Below, piece after piece: positions 8,367-18,333 of a DNA stretch of 64,000 nucleotides. Within the stretch, counting starts at the first letter, position 1; every line of letters starts with the position of its first letter. The position numbers and the translations under genes were made by a program. Under the pieces are notes generated by a model. It was given only the letters and a program-made list of their open reading frames with translations. It had not been told where the DNA came from and did no database searches. Origin of the DNA: Klebsiella sp. BIGb0138 (lineage in GTDB: Bacteria; Pseudomonadota; Gammaproteobacteria; Enterobacterales; Enterobacteriaceae); assembly GCF_004342285.1 (NCBI RefSeq), contig NZ_SMCV01000007.1, positions 124,001-188,000 of the forward strand. The letters run 5' to 3'.

Positions 8367-9929
8367 TCAGGGTGCGGTGACGCTAACGTTCCACAGGATC
8401 GGTCCAATCAAATCCTGGTAGCCTTTAACATTGTTTTTGATTGCCACGGCATCCGGCGTGGTGCGTCCCAGCACAATCACCGGCAGATATTGCCAACTCA
8501 GCTCGTTGAGTTTATCCACCAGCGGTTTCGCCGCCTGCAATGACGCGGCCTGTTTGATCTCATCGAGAACGGCGTCAATCTCCGGGCTGTTGCTCAACCC
8601 CGGGAACTTCGCACGGGAATCGAGGAAAGGATACTGGTGCAACACCTGGCGCATGGAGAACTCCAGCGCACAGAGATCGAAGTTTTTCGGATCCTGACGA
8701 CGCTGCAGCACCGTTGGCCAGTCGTATACATCCAGGCGGGACTTCACGCCAATCTGCTTAAGAACCTGCTGGGCAACAATCGCCAGGTTATACAGCTCGG
8801 CATACTCTTTGGTGGCAATAATCACCACTTCCTCACCCTTATAGCCGGATGTTTTCACCAGCTCGCGCGCCTCATCCAGCTTGCGCTGGTTCCAGTAAGG
8901 TTTTCCGGCCTCGCTGTACCAGTCCACCTGTTCCGGAAAGCCCAGCGAGGGATCCTCTTTAAAGAAACGCGGGTCACTGTAGCCCGCCAGCAGCGTTTGA
9001 TGTACGTCGAGCGCAAGGTTGAAGGCCTGACGCAGCTTCAGGTTGGCAAACGGCCCCTGATGTTTATTAAACAGATAGGTGATCAGCGATCCGCCGCTTT
9101 GCGGCTGGAACAGCGACAGATCCGGCGCGCGGCTCAGAGTTTCGATATTGTCTTTTGGCAGCTGGAAGACAAGGTCGTATTCTCCGGTCATCGCCCCCGC
9201 CAGACGGGTAGATTCATCGGTAATATAGCGGAACCAGATATCCTTCACGTCGGCCTTTTTCTGCCCGGACAACCCGCTTGCTGGTTCTGACCGCGACTGA
9301 TACTGGTCATAGCGCGTTAAATGCAGATAGTCGCCAGGCTTAAACTCCGCCAGCTTGTAGGGGCCGGTGCCGATCAGTTCAGTCACCGGCTTCTTGCTGC
9401 CGTTCGCTTCATTGATAATGCGTGCGGGCATGATCGCGGCGATATTTTTCACATCCGCCAGCACATTGAGGGTAATCAGCGATGGGGCGGGTAGCGTGAA
9501 CCGCACGGTTTTATCATCAACCCTGGTGAACTGAACGCCGGGCAGATTGGCTTTGCCCTGGGTGGATACCGCCAGCCAGCGGTTCATGGAGGCCACCACG
9601 TCGTCCGCCGTCAGCAGCTGCCCGTCATGGAAATGAATCCCCTCGCGCAGCACAAGCGTGTAGGTTTTACGGTCGTCGCTGAGGGTGTAGCTCTGCACCA
9701 GCTCGGGCACCGGCTCGAACTTTGCGTTAATCGTGAACAGCGTTTCGAAGATATGGCGGTCGACATCCGACGTGGCGTTATTAGTCGTCAGGTAGGGATC
9801 CAGCGTTCCCGGACGATTGCCATAGGCGATATTCAGGGTGGCATTGCGATCGACGCTTGCCGCCTGCGCGCTTCCCAGGGGTAAAACCGCCGCCAGCATC
9901 AGCGCGGCGGCAGAAAACAGCATTTTCAT
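8367..9929 (-). CDS. ABC transporter solute-binding protein, family 5 (peptide/nickel type)
   Basis: 520-residue periplasmic protein. A signal peptide (MKMLFSAAALMLAAVLPLGSAQA) precedes the SBP_bac_5 domain. Family features include the LDPYLTTNNATSDVDRHIFETL stretch near the N-terminus and LREGIHFHDGQLLTADDV. The family binds di- and oligopeptides, glutathione, nickel chelates and other peptide-like molecules, so the ligand is not determined. Genes for both permeases and both ATPases follow immediately, giving a complete importer, and the M20 amidohydrolase precedes it by 21 bases. Confidence 0.92.
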   Translation of the reverse strand: MKMLFSAAALMLAAVLPLGSAQAASVDRNATLNIAYGNRPGTLDPYLTTNNATSDVDRHIFETLFTINAKFEPVPELVQSYTLSDDRKTYTLVLREGIHFHDGQLLTADDVVASMNRWLAVSTQGKANLPGVQFTRVDDKTVRFTLPAPSLITLNVLADVKNIAAIMPARIINEANGSKKPVTELIGTGPYKLAEFKPGDYLHLTRYDQYQSRSEPASGLSGQKKADVKDIWFRYITDESTRLAGAMTGEYDLVFQLPKDNIETLSRAPDLSLFQPQSGGSLITYLFNKHQGPFANLKLRQAFNLALDVHQTLLAGYSDPRFFKEDPSLGFPEQVDWYSEAGKPYWNQRKLDEARELVKTSGYKGEEVVIIATKEYAELYNLAIVAQQVLKQIGVKSRLDVYDWPTVLQRRQDPKNFDLCALEFSMRQVLHQYPFLDSRAKFPGLSNSPEIDAVLDEIKQAASLQAAKPLVDKLNELSWQYLPVIVLGRTTPDAVAIKNNVKGYQDLIGPILWNVSVTAP

Positions 9930-9950
9930 TATGATAGTACTCCGATGAGA

Positions 9951-11168
9951 TCAGGCGGCCCGCGTGGCGGCTGTGCGCCCGGCAAACTCATTTTTGGCAT
10001 CCGCCAGCAGCGCGGCGTCCGTCAGTAAACGCAGTCCGGTCCGCGCCAGCACCAGCGCCCCGGTGACCAGGGCATCGTATCCCTGAGACGAGTTAGCGGC
10101 TTCGCGAAAGGCCACGGTATGACCGATCAGATCGTCCGGGCCGATCTTGATATACGGATGCGCGGTGGGGACGGCGTGGCTGATATCGCCGGCGTCGGTG
10201 GAACCCAACCCCTCTTTCTCTTTCAGCTCGACGCTTTCGCCCGCGACGGTGAACTCTTCCAGCAGCACGCCGTTGAGGGTGTGATTGATATTGAAATCGC
10301 GCGGTCCCACCTGATGTTCAATTTTCACCGTGGTACCCGTCGCCAGCGCAACGCCTTCGGCGATGGCCCGAATACGCGGCTCCAGCGCAACCACCTCTTC
10401 ACGCGTGTGGGCGCGGATGTAGTAGTGGGCGGAGGCGTACTCCGGAATGACGTTCGGTGCCTGCCCGCCGTTGGTGATAATACCGTGCACGCGGATGCCG
10501 TCCGGCAGCTGCTGGCGCAGTACGCTGATACCGTTGTACAACAGCACCAGCGCATCAAGGGCATTCACCCCCTTATGCGGCGAGCTGCCCGCATGGGACG
10601 GCTTGCCGTAGAAGTGAAAGTAGAGGTGGTTATTGGCCAGCGATGGGCCGGAGAGCCGGGTTTTACCCGCCGGATGAACCATCAGCGCGACATCCACATC
10701 CTCGAGGAAACCGTGCTCCACAAAGCGGGCTTTCACGTTGCCGTTCGGCCCGCCTTTACCGCGTAGCCCGCCCTCTTCCGCCGGGGTGCCCAGCACCACC
10801 ACCTTGCCGCCGGTACGCTCCAGCGTTTCGCCGAGCGCCACGGCCGCGGCCACGCTGGTAACGCCGATAATATTGTGTCCGCAGGCGTGACCGATATCGA
10901 TCAGCGCATCGTATTCCGCCAGATAGGCAATAGTCGGGCCCGGTTTACCACTCTCTTTAACCGCGAAAAACGCCGTTTCGTGCCCGGCGACGTTAGTGGT
11001 AACGGTAAAACCGTGTTTTTCCAGCAGCTGCGTCAGCAGACCGCTGGCGTAATACTCGTTATTGCCGGTTTCAGGATGGGCGTGAATATCTTTGGCTATC
11101 GCCACATACTCATCCCGGTGCTGGTGAATACTTGTTGCCAGACGGTCTCGTAATTCGCTTGTGCTCAT
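9951..11168 (-). CDS. M20-family amidohydrolase/peptidase
   Basis: 405-residue cytoplasmic metallohydrolase related to N-acyl-amino-acid amidohydrolases, p-aminobenzoyl-glutamate hydrolase and carboxypeptidases. Metal-ligand motifs are visible: HACGHN near residue 95, the catalytic pair TPAEEGG, MVHPAG and a late GHTVAFREAA. The dimerisation domain includes GKPSHAGSSPHKGVNALD. The start is placed where GAGGTGG lies seven bases upstream, rather than at an ATG seven codons earlier. Between two ABC importers it probably cleaves an imported peptide or N-acyl compound; the substrate is unknown. Confidence 0.88.
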   Translation of the reverse strand: MSTSELRDRLATSIHQHRDEYVAIAKDIHAHPETGNNEYYASGLLTQLLEKHGFTVTTNVAGHETAFFAVKESGKPGPTIAYLAEYDALIDIGHACGHNIIGVTSVAAAVALGETLERTGGKVVVLGTPAEEGGLRGKGGPNGNVKARFVEHGFLEDVDVALMVHPAGKTRLSGPSLANNHLYFHFYGKPSHAGSSPHKGVNALDALVLLYNGISVLRQQLPDGIRVHGIITNGGQAPNVIPEYASAHYYIRAHTREEVVALEPRIRAIAEGVALATGTTVKIEHQVGPRDFNINHTLNGVLLEEFTVAGESVELKEKEGLGSTDAGDISHAVPTAHPYIKIGPDDLIGHTVAFREAANSSQGYDALVTGALVLARTGLRLLTDAALLADAKNEFAGRTAATRAA

Positions 11169-11220
11169 TGCTTCCACCTCAGTCATCACAGTTGATCCAT
11201 TCCCGCCGCCGGGAATGCGT

Positions 11221-11997
11221 TTAACCTAAATGCCGTTTTGCCTCCAGGCGCACCCGGTGCAAAACGTGATGCTTAATCTCGCTATAGCGCGGGTGTTCCG
11301 CCAGGGTTTCGATGTCCCGCTCGCGGCCAAAGGGCAGGACGATCTCTTCGACGATTTTGCCCGGCTTCGCCGACATGATCAGAATGCGGTCGGCGAGGAA
11401 CAGCGCCTCTTCGACATCGTGCGTCACAAACAGCAGCGTGGTGCCGGTCGAAAGCCAGGCCTCGCGCAGCAGCTCCTGCATCATCAGCCGGGTTTGCGCA
11501 TCCAGCGCGCCGAACGGCTCATCCAGCAGCAGCACCTCCGGGCCGGGCAGCCAGGCGCGCGCCAGCGCCACCCGCTGTTTCATGCCGCCGGAGAGCTGCC
11601 AGGGAGCGTGATGCTCAAACCCTTTCAGGCCCACGCGCCCCAGCCAGTCCAGCGCCCGCGCGTTGGTCTCTTGTTTGCGGTATTTGCCCAGCCGCGGGCC
11701 AAAGGTGACGTTCTCCAGCACCGACAGCCACGGGAACAGATTCGGCTGCTGGAAAATCATGCCGCGATCCGGCCCCGGCGCGCGTACCGGTTTGCCCCCC
11801 GCCGCCACGCGTCCCCGGTCCGGTTGGGTAAACCCGGCCACCAGGTTGAGAATGGTGGATTTCCCGCAGCCCGACGGGCCTAACAGGACGACAAATTCCC
11901 CTTTATTCAGCGACAGGCTGATATCCTCAAGCACCGTGAACGGCCGTGGCTTAGCCGCAAAGGAGAGCGAGACGTTTTCCAGCGTGATGGCACTCAT
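11221..11997 (-). CDS. Taurine/sulfonate/nitrate-type ABC transporter ATPase
   Basis: 258-residue ATPase of the TauB/SsuB/NrtD group. Walker A is LGPSGCGKSTILN, the signature LSGGMKQRVALARA, Walker B LLLDEPFGALD and the H-loop FVTHDVEEALFLADRI. The Q-loop region reads GMIFQQPNLFPWLSVLENV. Its start overlaps the permease stop by one base (TAATG). With the permease and binding protein directly upstream it makes a complete three-gene importer. Confidence 0.9.
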   Translation of the reverse strand: MSAITLENVSLSFAAKPRPFTVLEDISLSLNKGEFVVLLGPSGCGKSTILNLVAGFTQPDRGRVAAGGKPVRAPGPDRGMIFQQPNLFPWLSVLENVTFGPRLGKYRKQETNARALDWLGRVGLKGFEHHAPWQLSGGMKQRVALARAWLPGPEVLLLDEPFGALDAQTRLMMQELLREAWLSTGTTLLFVTHDVEEALFLADRILIMSAKPGKIVEEIVLPFGRERDIETLAEHPRYSEIKHHVLHRVRLEAKRHLG

Positions 11998-12767
11998 TAT
12001 TCTTTCCCCGCCCAGGGCACAAACAGGCGTTGCAGCCCCAGCAGCAATAAATCCAGCAGATAGCCAATGCCGCCCAGCAGCAGAATGCCGAGCATGACGA
12101 TATCGGTACGCAGATAGGAGCTGGCGTTAATCACCATCCAGCCCAGGCCCGAACTGGCCGCCACCATCTCCGCCGCAATCAGCGAGGTCCAGCCGATACC
12201 GATCGACAGCCTGACGGTGGTGAAGAGATCGGGTAGCGCATCCGGCAACACCACCCGCAGGAAGATCTGCCGACGCGAAGCCCCGAGGGTTTGCGCCACG
12301 CGAATGCGCGATCGGCCGATGCGCTCGACGGCGGCAGAGGCCCCGACCACCACGCTTAAAAAGGTGGCGATAAATATCAGGAAGAATTTGGACGCTTCGC
12401 CGATCCCCAGCCAGACCACGGCCAGCGGGATCAGGGCGATTTTGGGCAGTGGGCGCAGGAACTGCACGAACGGGTTTAACACGGCGGCGAGGCCATCCGA
12501 CAGCCCCATCAGCAGCCCCAGCGGAATGCCGATGATAATCGCGACCGCAAAGGCGCTGAGCGCGCGCGCGAGGCTCACCGCGATATGTTCCCACAGCGGC
12601 ACCTGACGATAGCCATCCGCCAGCAGCTCTTCGGTGGTGAGGCCGATATCCGTTAGCGAAGGCAGCAGCAGCGGGTCGACCCACTGCCGCGTCGCCGCCA
12701 CCTGCCAGACGATAAAGAAAACCGCCACCGAGACGATGCTGATGGCGATATGCTGGCTCAATCTCAT
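11997..12767 (-). CDS. Taurine/sulfonate/nitrate-type ABC transporter permease
   Basis: 256-residue inner-membrane permease of the TauC/SsuC group with six predicted helices. The central segment NPFVQFLRPLPKIALIPLAVVW and the loop RVAQTLGASRRQIFLRVVLPDALPDL, which contacts the ATPase, are characteristic. It overlaps the binding-protein gene by 4 bases and the ATPase gene by 1. Confidence 0.9.
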   Translation of the reverse strand: MRLSQHIAISIVSVAVFFIVWQVAATRQWVDPLLLPSLTDIGLTTEELLADGYRQVPLWEHIAVSLARALSAFAVAIIIGIPLGLLMGLSDGLAAVLNPFVQFLRPLPKIALIPLAVVWLGIGEASKFFLIFIATFLSVVVGASAAVERIGRSRIRVAQTLGASRRQIFLRVVLPDALPDLFTTVRLSIGIGWTSLIAAEMVAASSGLGWMVINASSYLRTDIVMLGILLLGGIGYLLDLLLLGLQRLFVPWAGKE

Positions 12768-13771
12768 TGCGCGGCTACCGCCGCATCGCGGATATAGCGT
12801 GAATTAATCGCGGCATCCCAGTTCGCCGGAATGTCGCGTTTACGGATTTCGCCAATCCCCGCGAGGAAGCCGGAGGTTTTGCTCAGCGCTTTGCCGATAC
12901 CGCTGTCGGACGTTTGCGTCCCGTTCCCCAGCCATGCTGCCGTCCCCTGCTGGCTCAGCGTGGGATATTCCAGGCCGCCAAGCGTATTCGCCGCGGTGGT
13001 CACCGGGGCGCCAACCTCTTTCGCCACGATAGCCGCCGCGCGCTCCGGGTCTTGCTTAAATTCGTCAACCTTTTGCTGGTGAACGCGCAGGAAAGCGGTC
13101 ACCACCTGCGGATATTGTTCGGCGAAGGCTTTACGCACCACGTAGTTGTTGTAAATCAGGTAGCCATCTTTTTGCAGATCTTTGGTGGCGAAGACCTGAT
13201 GTCCGCCGGAGGACTCCAGCTCCTGGGCAAATGGTGCCCACACGTAGCCGGCATCAATATCACCGCGCTTCCAGGCGGCGACCATATCTGCCGGGCGCAG
13301 CGGCAGCAGGGTGATCTTGCTGCGATCCAGTTTGTTGACGTCGATGGCGGCTTCAAGGGCGTATTGCGCCGTCGAATTCGGTGGATAGGCCACGCGCTTG
13401 CCTTCGATATCTTTAATGCTGCTGATGCCCTCTTTGCCAATCAGCCGTTCATAACTGGCAATAACGCCGGAGACGCCAATAATCTCCACCGGCAGTTTTC
13501 TGACGATCCCCGCCGCCGCCGGGCTGGATCCGAAGTTAGCAATATCAATCGCATTGCTGGCGAAATAATTTAACGCATCGGCGCCGGAGGCAAACTGCAC
13601 CCACTTCACTTTACTGTTTAACGCTTTATCCAGAGAGCCGTCGGCCTTCGCCAGCATTAATACCTGGGAACCGCCGCTATAAGCCACCCGGACTTCAGCC
13701 GGCGTCTCCGCAAAGCTGGCGTTGGCCCATAAACTACCCGCTGCAAGGAATAAGCAGAGAATTTTTTTCAT
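12764..13771 (-). CDS. Taurine/sulfonate-type solute-binding protein (TauA/SsuA family)
   Basis: 335-residue periplasmic protein with a cleavable signal peptide (MKKILCLFLAAGSLWANASFA). The mature part resembles TauA: it has an FGSSPAAAGIV segment, a KRVAYPPNSTAQY segment and WKRGDIDAGYVWAPFAQELE. The family binds taurine, alkanesulfonates, thiamine precursors and similar small acids. No TauD or SsuD oxygenase is encoded nearby, so the ligand may not be a sulfonate. The start ATG has AAGGG nine bases upstream; the longer frame adds 19 residues before the signal peptide and is rejected. Confidence 0.9.
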   Translation of the reverse strand: MKKILCLFLAAGSLWANASFAETPAEVRVAYSGGSQVLMLAKADGSLDKALNSKVKWVQFASGADALNYFASNAIDIANFGSSPAAAGIVRKLPVEIIGVSGVIASYERLIGKEGISSIKDIEGKRVAYPPNSTAQYALEAAIDVNKLDRSKITLLPLRPADMVAAWKRGDIDAGYVWAPFAQELESSGGHQVFATKDLQKDGYLIYNNYVVRKAFAEQYPQVVTAFLRVHQQKVDEFKQDPERAAAIVAKEVGAPVTTAANTLGGLEYPTLSQQGTAAWLGNGTQTSDSGIGKALSKTSGFLAGIGEIRKRDIPANWDAAINSRYIRDAAVAAQ

Positions 13772-13845
13772 TATATTTACCCTTCGAAAGTTCGGAAATT
13801 TCACGCCCGGATAAATAACCGGACTCAATCGTATTCAGTGATCTT

Positions 13846-14553
13846 TTAACGGGCTTGCCATAATTGCGAACATCGCTCGGCCAGCGCCTGGGCCGGGTCG
13901 AACGTCAGGTCAGCAAACGGCGCCTTCACCGCCGCAAACGCAACGGGAACCTCGGTGCAGGCCAGAATCAGCTTTTGCGCGCCGCGTGCAAACAGCGCGT
14001 TGGCCTGGCGCATCAGCAGCTCGCCCCCTTCTTCCAGCGCACCGCGTTTGACCGCATAACACCCGGGGACAAACCACCGGGCCAGCTCCTCCTCCGTCGG
14101 CTCAATAACCGCCCTCCCCTGCGCCGCCAGCTTGCGCTGATACCAGCCCGCCTCCAGCGTGCCTTGTGTGGCGATAATTCCCACCCGCTGAGGTTGATCC
14201 GCCTGCTGCGCCAGCGCGGCTAGCGTCGCGTCAACGATGTGCAGAATCGGGGCTTCGCTCACCTGGCTGAGAGCGTCATACCAGTGATGCGCCGTATTAC
14301 AGGGGATGGCGATATGGCTGGCCCCCGCCTGATTGAGCTGTGCAATACCATGGATAAGCTGCGGCAGCGGCGACGGCCCGCTTCCCGCCAGCGCCTTTTG
14401 CCGGTCCGCGATCTGCGGGACATTCCACACCACCGAGGGAAGCTGCTGCTGATCGTTCTGCGCCGGCGTGGCATCAAGCAGGCGCCGCTGAAAGTCCAGG
14501 GTGGCAAGCGGCCCCATCCCTCCCAGCACGCCGAGCAGAAACGGCTTACTCAT
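13846..14553 (-). CDS. Aspartate/glutamate racemase family protein
   Basis: 235-residue PLP-independent racemase of the Asp/Glu/hydantoin superfamily. The N-terminus [19 protein letters not shown] is typical of aspartate racemases. The two catalytic cysteines lie in [11 protein letters not shown] and [10 protein letters not shown], so both acid-base residues are present. The start MSKPFLLG overlaps the end of the preceding desulfhydrase gene by 8 bases, which indicates coupled expression. It may interconvert stereoisomers of an amino acid handled by the operon; the exact substrate is unproven. Confidence 0.88.
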   Translation of the reverse strand: MSKPFLLGVLGGMGPLATLDFQRRLLDATPAQNDQQQLPSVVWNVPQIADRQKALAGSGPSPLPQLIHGIAQLNQAGASHIAIPCNTAHHWYDALSQVSEAPILHIVDATLAALAQQADQPQRVGIIATQGTLEAGWYQRKLAAQGRAVIEPTEEELARWFVPGCYAVKRGALEEGGELLMRQANALFARGAQKLILACTEVPVAFAAVKAPFADLTFDPAQALAERCSQLWQAR

Positions 14554-15562
14554 GGCGGGTCTGCGCCTCCAGCAGCTGGCGGTAGCCGAACAGTCCCGCA
14601 GAGCCGCCGGTATGGATAAAGACCACGTTCTCATCCTGACGGAAGTGGCCCTGACGAATCAGATCGATAAGCCCGGCCATTCCTTTCGCGGAGTAGACAG
14701 GATCAAGCAGAATACCCTCGTGGCGCGCCAGCAGCGTCAGCGCCTCCAGCGTTCCCGCGGTTGGCAGACCGTAGCCCTCGCCGACGTAATCGCTATTGGC
14801 CACCACGGCGCTGCGCGGCAACTCGCCCGCCACGCCCAGCAGATTGAGGGTTCTCGACGCCAGGTTCCAGACGTTCTCTTCCTGCTTCGCCTTCGGCGCG
14901 CGCACGCTGATGCCCAGTACCGGAACGTGGCTGTTGGTCGCCGTAAAGCCCGCCACCAGCCCCGCCTGGGTACCGGTGCTGCCCGTGGCGTGAACCACAT
15001 GGTCTATGCGCAGGCGTAACTGAGATGACTGATACAACAGCTCTTCGGCGCAGGCGACGTAGCCCAGCGCGCCGATGGGGTTAGAGCCGCCGCCGGGAAT
15101 GATGTACGGATTGTGCCCTTGTTCACGCAGCGTGGCGGCATACTCCTCCATCGCCTGCTGCATATCGGTGCCGCCCGGCAGATGGGCAACGATCTCCCCG
15201 CCCAGCAGCTCATCCAGCAGCACGTTGCCGGAGCGTTGATAATCCTCGCCAAAATCCGTCACCCGCTGCTCCAGCAGCGCTTTGGCCTGCAGGCCAAGAC
15301 GCGCGGCGCCGGCAATGGTCTGACGGACATGGTTAGACTGCGTGGCCCCCTGGGTAATCACCACGTCCGCGTTTTTCGCCAGCGCATCCGCCAGTAAAAA
15401 CTCCAGCTTGCGGGTTTTATTCCCCCCGCTCGCCAGGCCGGTCGCATCATCGCGTTTTATCCATATTTTTGGCCCGCCTAATAATTTCGACAAATTATCC
15501 AGCGGCTCAAGCGGAGTCGGGAAATGACCAAGTGACACACGGGGAAAACGGGCCAGATGCAT
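14546..15562 (-). CDS. dcyD: D-cysteine desulfhydrase-like PLP enzyme (DcyD/ACC deaminase family)
   Basis: 338-residue PLP-dependent enzyme. The fold-type II lysine lies in [19 protein letters not shown], and [13 protein letters not shown] and the Gly-rich [15 protein letters not shown] are also conserved. DcyD splits D-cysteine to pyruvate, sulfide and ammonia; ACC deaminase is a close relative and cannot be fully excluded. The start [19 protein letters not shown] has AGGAG seven bases upstream; eleven further in-frame codons upstream are rejected. It is the first gene of the operon. E. coli dcyD (yedO) lies elsewhere, beside fliY and the tcyJLN genes, so this is probably an additional copy. 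Confidence 0.88.
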   Translation of the reverse strand: MHLARFPRVSLGHFPTPLEPLDNLSKLLGGPKIWIKRDDATGLASGGNKTRKLEFLLADALAKNADVVITQGATQSNHVRQTIAGAARLGLQAKALLEQRVTDFGEDYQRSGNVLLDELLGGEIVAHLPGGTDMQQAMEEYAATLREQGHNPYIIPGGGSNPIGALGYVACAEELLYQSSQLRLRIDHVVHATGSTGTQAGLVAGFTATNSHVPVLGISVRAPKAKQEENVWNLASRTLNLLGVAGELPRSAVVANSDYVGEGYGLPTAGTLEALTLLARHEGILLDPVYSAKGMAGLIDLIRQGHFRQDENVVFIHTGGSAGLFGYRQLLEAQTRHE

Positions 15563-15728
15563 ATATGCTCCTTGCACACATAAAGGGGGGATCAAAAGTA
15601 AAATCCACTATACACAGCGGAAAAATATGGCTAATCAAAAAGAATAAATAACGATTGCTGAAAATAGACTAAGCAGGAAATAGGCGGGGAAAGGAGCAAT
15701 ATCTATTCTGTTATGGAATGACTTACGG

Positions 15729-15765
15729 CAAAAAAGAATAACCCCCTCCGGCTGGAAGGGGTTAT
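15729..15765 (-). terminator. Intrinsic terminator downstream of rnr
   Basis: A 12-bp stem with one mismatch (arms 15738-15749 and 15754-15765, loop GGCT) is followed on the minus strand by TTATTCTTTTTT. It ends the nsrR-rnr transcript and makes the downstream 11-gene operon a separate transcription unit, which must start between here and 15562. Confidence 0.85.
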
Positions 15766-15851
15766 ATACCCATCATACTGCGGGTTGCCGGTACGCTGGC
15801 GATGCGCATTTCCCCTACAACCCAAATGATTGAGGGGCCGGAGGCGCTGAC

Positions 15852-18296
15852 TTACTCCGCGACTTTTTTCTTCGCCGCGCGCTTCGCTTTGGTGGCGGCG
15901 GCGATTTTCTGCGTCTGCGCAGAGGGTTTTTTGGCGCTCTTCTCTTTCTTCGCCTTCGCCGGTTTCGCTTTACCGTTATCACCGCGGAAAGCGCTGTCCG
16001 GCTCGAAATTCACCTTCTTGCCCGCCTGGCGACGACGGCCGGAAGGTTTACCTGCATTGCCGGTCTTCTTGCTCTTCTCGCGTGCGGTCTTACCCACGTT
16101 GCGCGGGCCGCGCTCGCTGGAGATCAGCGAGAAGTCGATTTTACGCTCGTCCATGTTGACCGCTTCGACGCGGACTTCCACACGATCGCCCAGACGATAC
16201 GTCTGGCCGCCGGATTCGCCGATCAGACGTTGCCCGACCTGATCGAAACGATAGTAGTCGTTATCCAGCGAGGAAACATGCACCAGCCCGTCGATAAACA
16301 GCTCGTCGAGGCGGACGAAGAAACCAAAACCGGTAACGCTGGCAATCACGCCTTTAAAGACGTTACCCACCTGATCGAGCATAAAGTCACACTTCAGCCA
16401 GTCAGAAACTTCGCGAGTGGCTTCATCGGCACGCCGTTCGGTCATCGAACAGTGCGCGCCCAGCTGCAGCATCTCATCCATGCTGTAGTGCCAGCCGCCG
16501 GTCTCGGTGCTGTTGCCTTTGTGCCCCTGCTCTTTCGCCAGCAGGTACTTGATAGCACGGTGCAGCGACAGATCCGGGTAACGACGAATCGGTGAAGTGA
16601 AGTGCGCGTAGGACTGCAGCGCCAGGCCAAAGTGGCCGCGGTTCTCCGGGTCGTATATCGCCTGCTTCATCGAACGCAGCAGCATGGTTTGCAGCATTTC
16701 ATGATCCGGACGGTCGGCAATCGAGATCAGCAGCTCAGCGTAATCACGCGGCTCCGGCTTATTGCCGCCCGGCAGCTCCAGCCCCAGCTCCGCCAGTACC
16801 GAACGGAAGGCGGTGATGGCTTCGGTGGTCGGCTTATCGTGAATACGGAACAATGCCGGCTCCAGCGCCTTCTCAACGAAGCGTGCGGCGGAGATGTTCG
16901 CCAGAATCATGCACTCTTCAATCAGCTTGTGCGCGTCGTTACGCTGCGTCTGCTCAATGCGCTCGATGCGGCGTTCGGCGTTAAAGATGAACTTCGCCTC
17001 TTCGCTTTCAAACGAGATCCCACCGCGCTCTTCGCGGGCGCTGTCCAGCACCTTATAGAGCGTATGCAGCTCCTCAATATGCTTCACCAGCGGCGCATAG
17101 TGCTCACGCAGCTCCTGGTCACCCTGCAGCAGGTGCCACACTTTGGTGTAGGTCAGGCGCGCATGTGAACTCATCACCGCTTCATAGAACTTATAACCGG
17201 TCAGACGGCCCCTGGACGAGATGGTCATCTCGCAGACCATGCACAGGCGATCGACCTGCGGGTTCAGCGAGCACAGGCCGTTGGAGAGCACTTCCGGCAG
17301 CATCGGTACGACCTGGGAGGGGAAGTAGACCGAGGTTCCGCGGCTGCGCGCTTCAGCGTCCAGCGGCGTACCGGGACGGACATAGTAGCTGACGTCGGCA
17401 ATGGCAACCCACAGGCGCCAGCCGCCACCGCGTTTCTTCTCGCAGTAAACCGCATCATCAAAGTCGCGGGCATCTTCGCCATCGATGGTCACCAGCGGCA
17501 GGTTGCGCAGGTCAACGCGGCCAACCTTCGCCTCTTCCGGCACCTGCTCTTTCAGTACAGAAACCTGCTTTTCGACCGCCGGCGGCCAGGTGTAAGGGAT
17601 TTCATGGGTGCGCAGCGCCATATCGACCGCCATGCCGGTCCCCATATTATCGCCCAGCACTTCGACGATTTTACCGATCGCTTTAGTGCGACGGGTCGGG
17701 CGCTGGGTCAGTTCGACCACCACCACAAAGCCCATCCGCGCGCCCATCACCTCTTCAGGCGGGATTAAAATATCGAAGCTCAGGCGGCTGTCGTCCGGAA
17801 CGACGAAGCCCACGCCGGCATCGGTGAAATAGCGGCCGACGATTTGGCTGGTTTTCGGCACCAGCACGCGGACGATACGCGCTTCGCGGCGGCCTTTACG
17901 ATCGGCGCCCAGCGGTTGCGCCAGCACCTGGTCGCCGTGAATACAGGTTTTCATCTGCTCAGACGACAGATACAGGTCGTCTTTACGCCCTTCCACGCGC
18001 AGGAAGCCATAGCCGTCGCGGTGGCCGATGACGATACCTTTGAGCAGGTCGAGACGTTCCGGCAGCGCGTAGCACTGGCGGCGGGTAAAGACCAGCTGCC
18101 CATCGCGCTCCATGGCGCGCAGGCGACGGCGCAGACCTTCAAGTTGTTCTTCGCCTTCGATATTCAGTTCTATCGCCAGCTCATCGCGACTGGCCGGTTT
18201 TTCACGTTTTGCTAAATGATCGAGGATAAATTCCCGGCTCGGGATGGGGTTCGCGTACTTTTCTGCTTCGCGGTCCAGGAAAGGATCTTGTGACAT
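15852..18296 (-). CDS. rnr: Ribonuclease R
   Basis: 814-residue 3'-to-5' exoribonuclease of the RNB family, which degrades structured RNA, rRNA fragments and tmRNA-tagged messages. Order of parts: N-terminal helix-turn-helix region, two cold-shock domains, the RNB domain with its metal-binding aspartates in [17 protein letters not shown], an S1 domain ([20 protein letters not shown]) and a Lys-rich basic tail. The start [10 protein letters not shown] has GGAGG seven bases upstream. It follows nsrR by 37 bases, as in E. coli, and ends at a strong terminator. Confidence 0.97.
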   Translation of the reverse strand: MSQDPFLDREAEKYANPIPSREFILDHLAKREKPASRDELAIELNIEGEEQLEGLRRRLRAMERDGQLVFTRRQCYALPERLDLLKGIVIGHRDGYGFLRVEGRKDDLYLSSEQMKTCIHGDQVLAQPLGADRKGRREARIVRVLVPKTSQIVGRYFTDAGVGFVVPDDSRLSFDILIPPEEVMGARMGFVVVVELTQRPTRRTKAIGKIVEVLGDNMGTGMAVDMALRTHEIPYTWPPAVEKQVSVLKEQVPEEAKVGRVDLRNLPLVTIDGEDARDFDDAVYCEKKRGGGWRLWVAIADVSYYVRPGTPLDAEARSRGTSVYFPSQVVPMLPEVLSNGLCSLNPQVDRLCMVCEMTISSRGRLTGYKFYEAVMSSHARLTYTKVWHLLQGDQELREHYAPLVKHIEELHTLYKVLDSAREERGGISFESEEAKFIFNAERRIERIEQTQRNDAHKLIEECMILANISAARFVEKALEPALFRIHDKPTTEAITAFRSVLAELGLELPGGNKPEPRDYAELLISIADRPDHEMLQTMLLRSMKQAIYDPENRGHFGLALQSYAHFTSPIRRYPDLSLHRAIKYLLAKEQGHKGNSTETGGWHYSMDEMLQLGAHCSMTERRADEATREVSDWLKCDFMLDQVGNVFKGVIASVTGFGFFVRLDELFIDGLVHVSSLDNDYYRFDQVGQRLIGESGGQTYRLGDRVEVRVEAVNMDERKIDFSLISSERGPRNVGKTAREKSKKTGNAGKPSGRRRQAGKKVNFEPDSAFRGDNGKAKPAKAKKEKSAKKPSAQTQKIAAATKAKRAAKKKVAE

Positions 18297-18333
18297 GTCG
18301 GTTCCTCCGTTGTCATCTCTGGTGGAGTTTATG

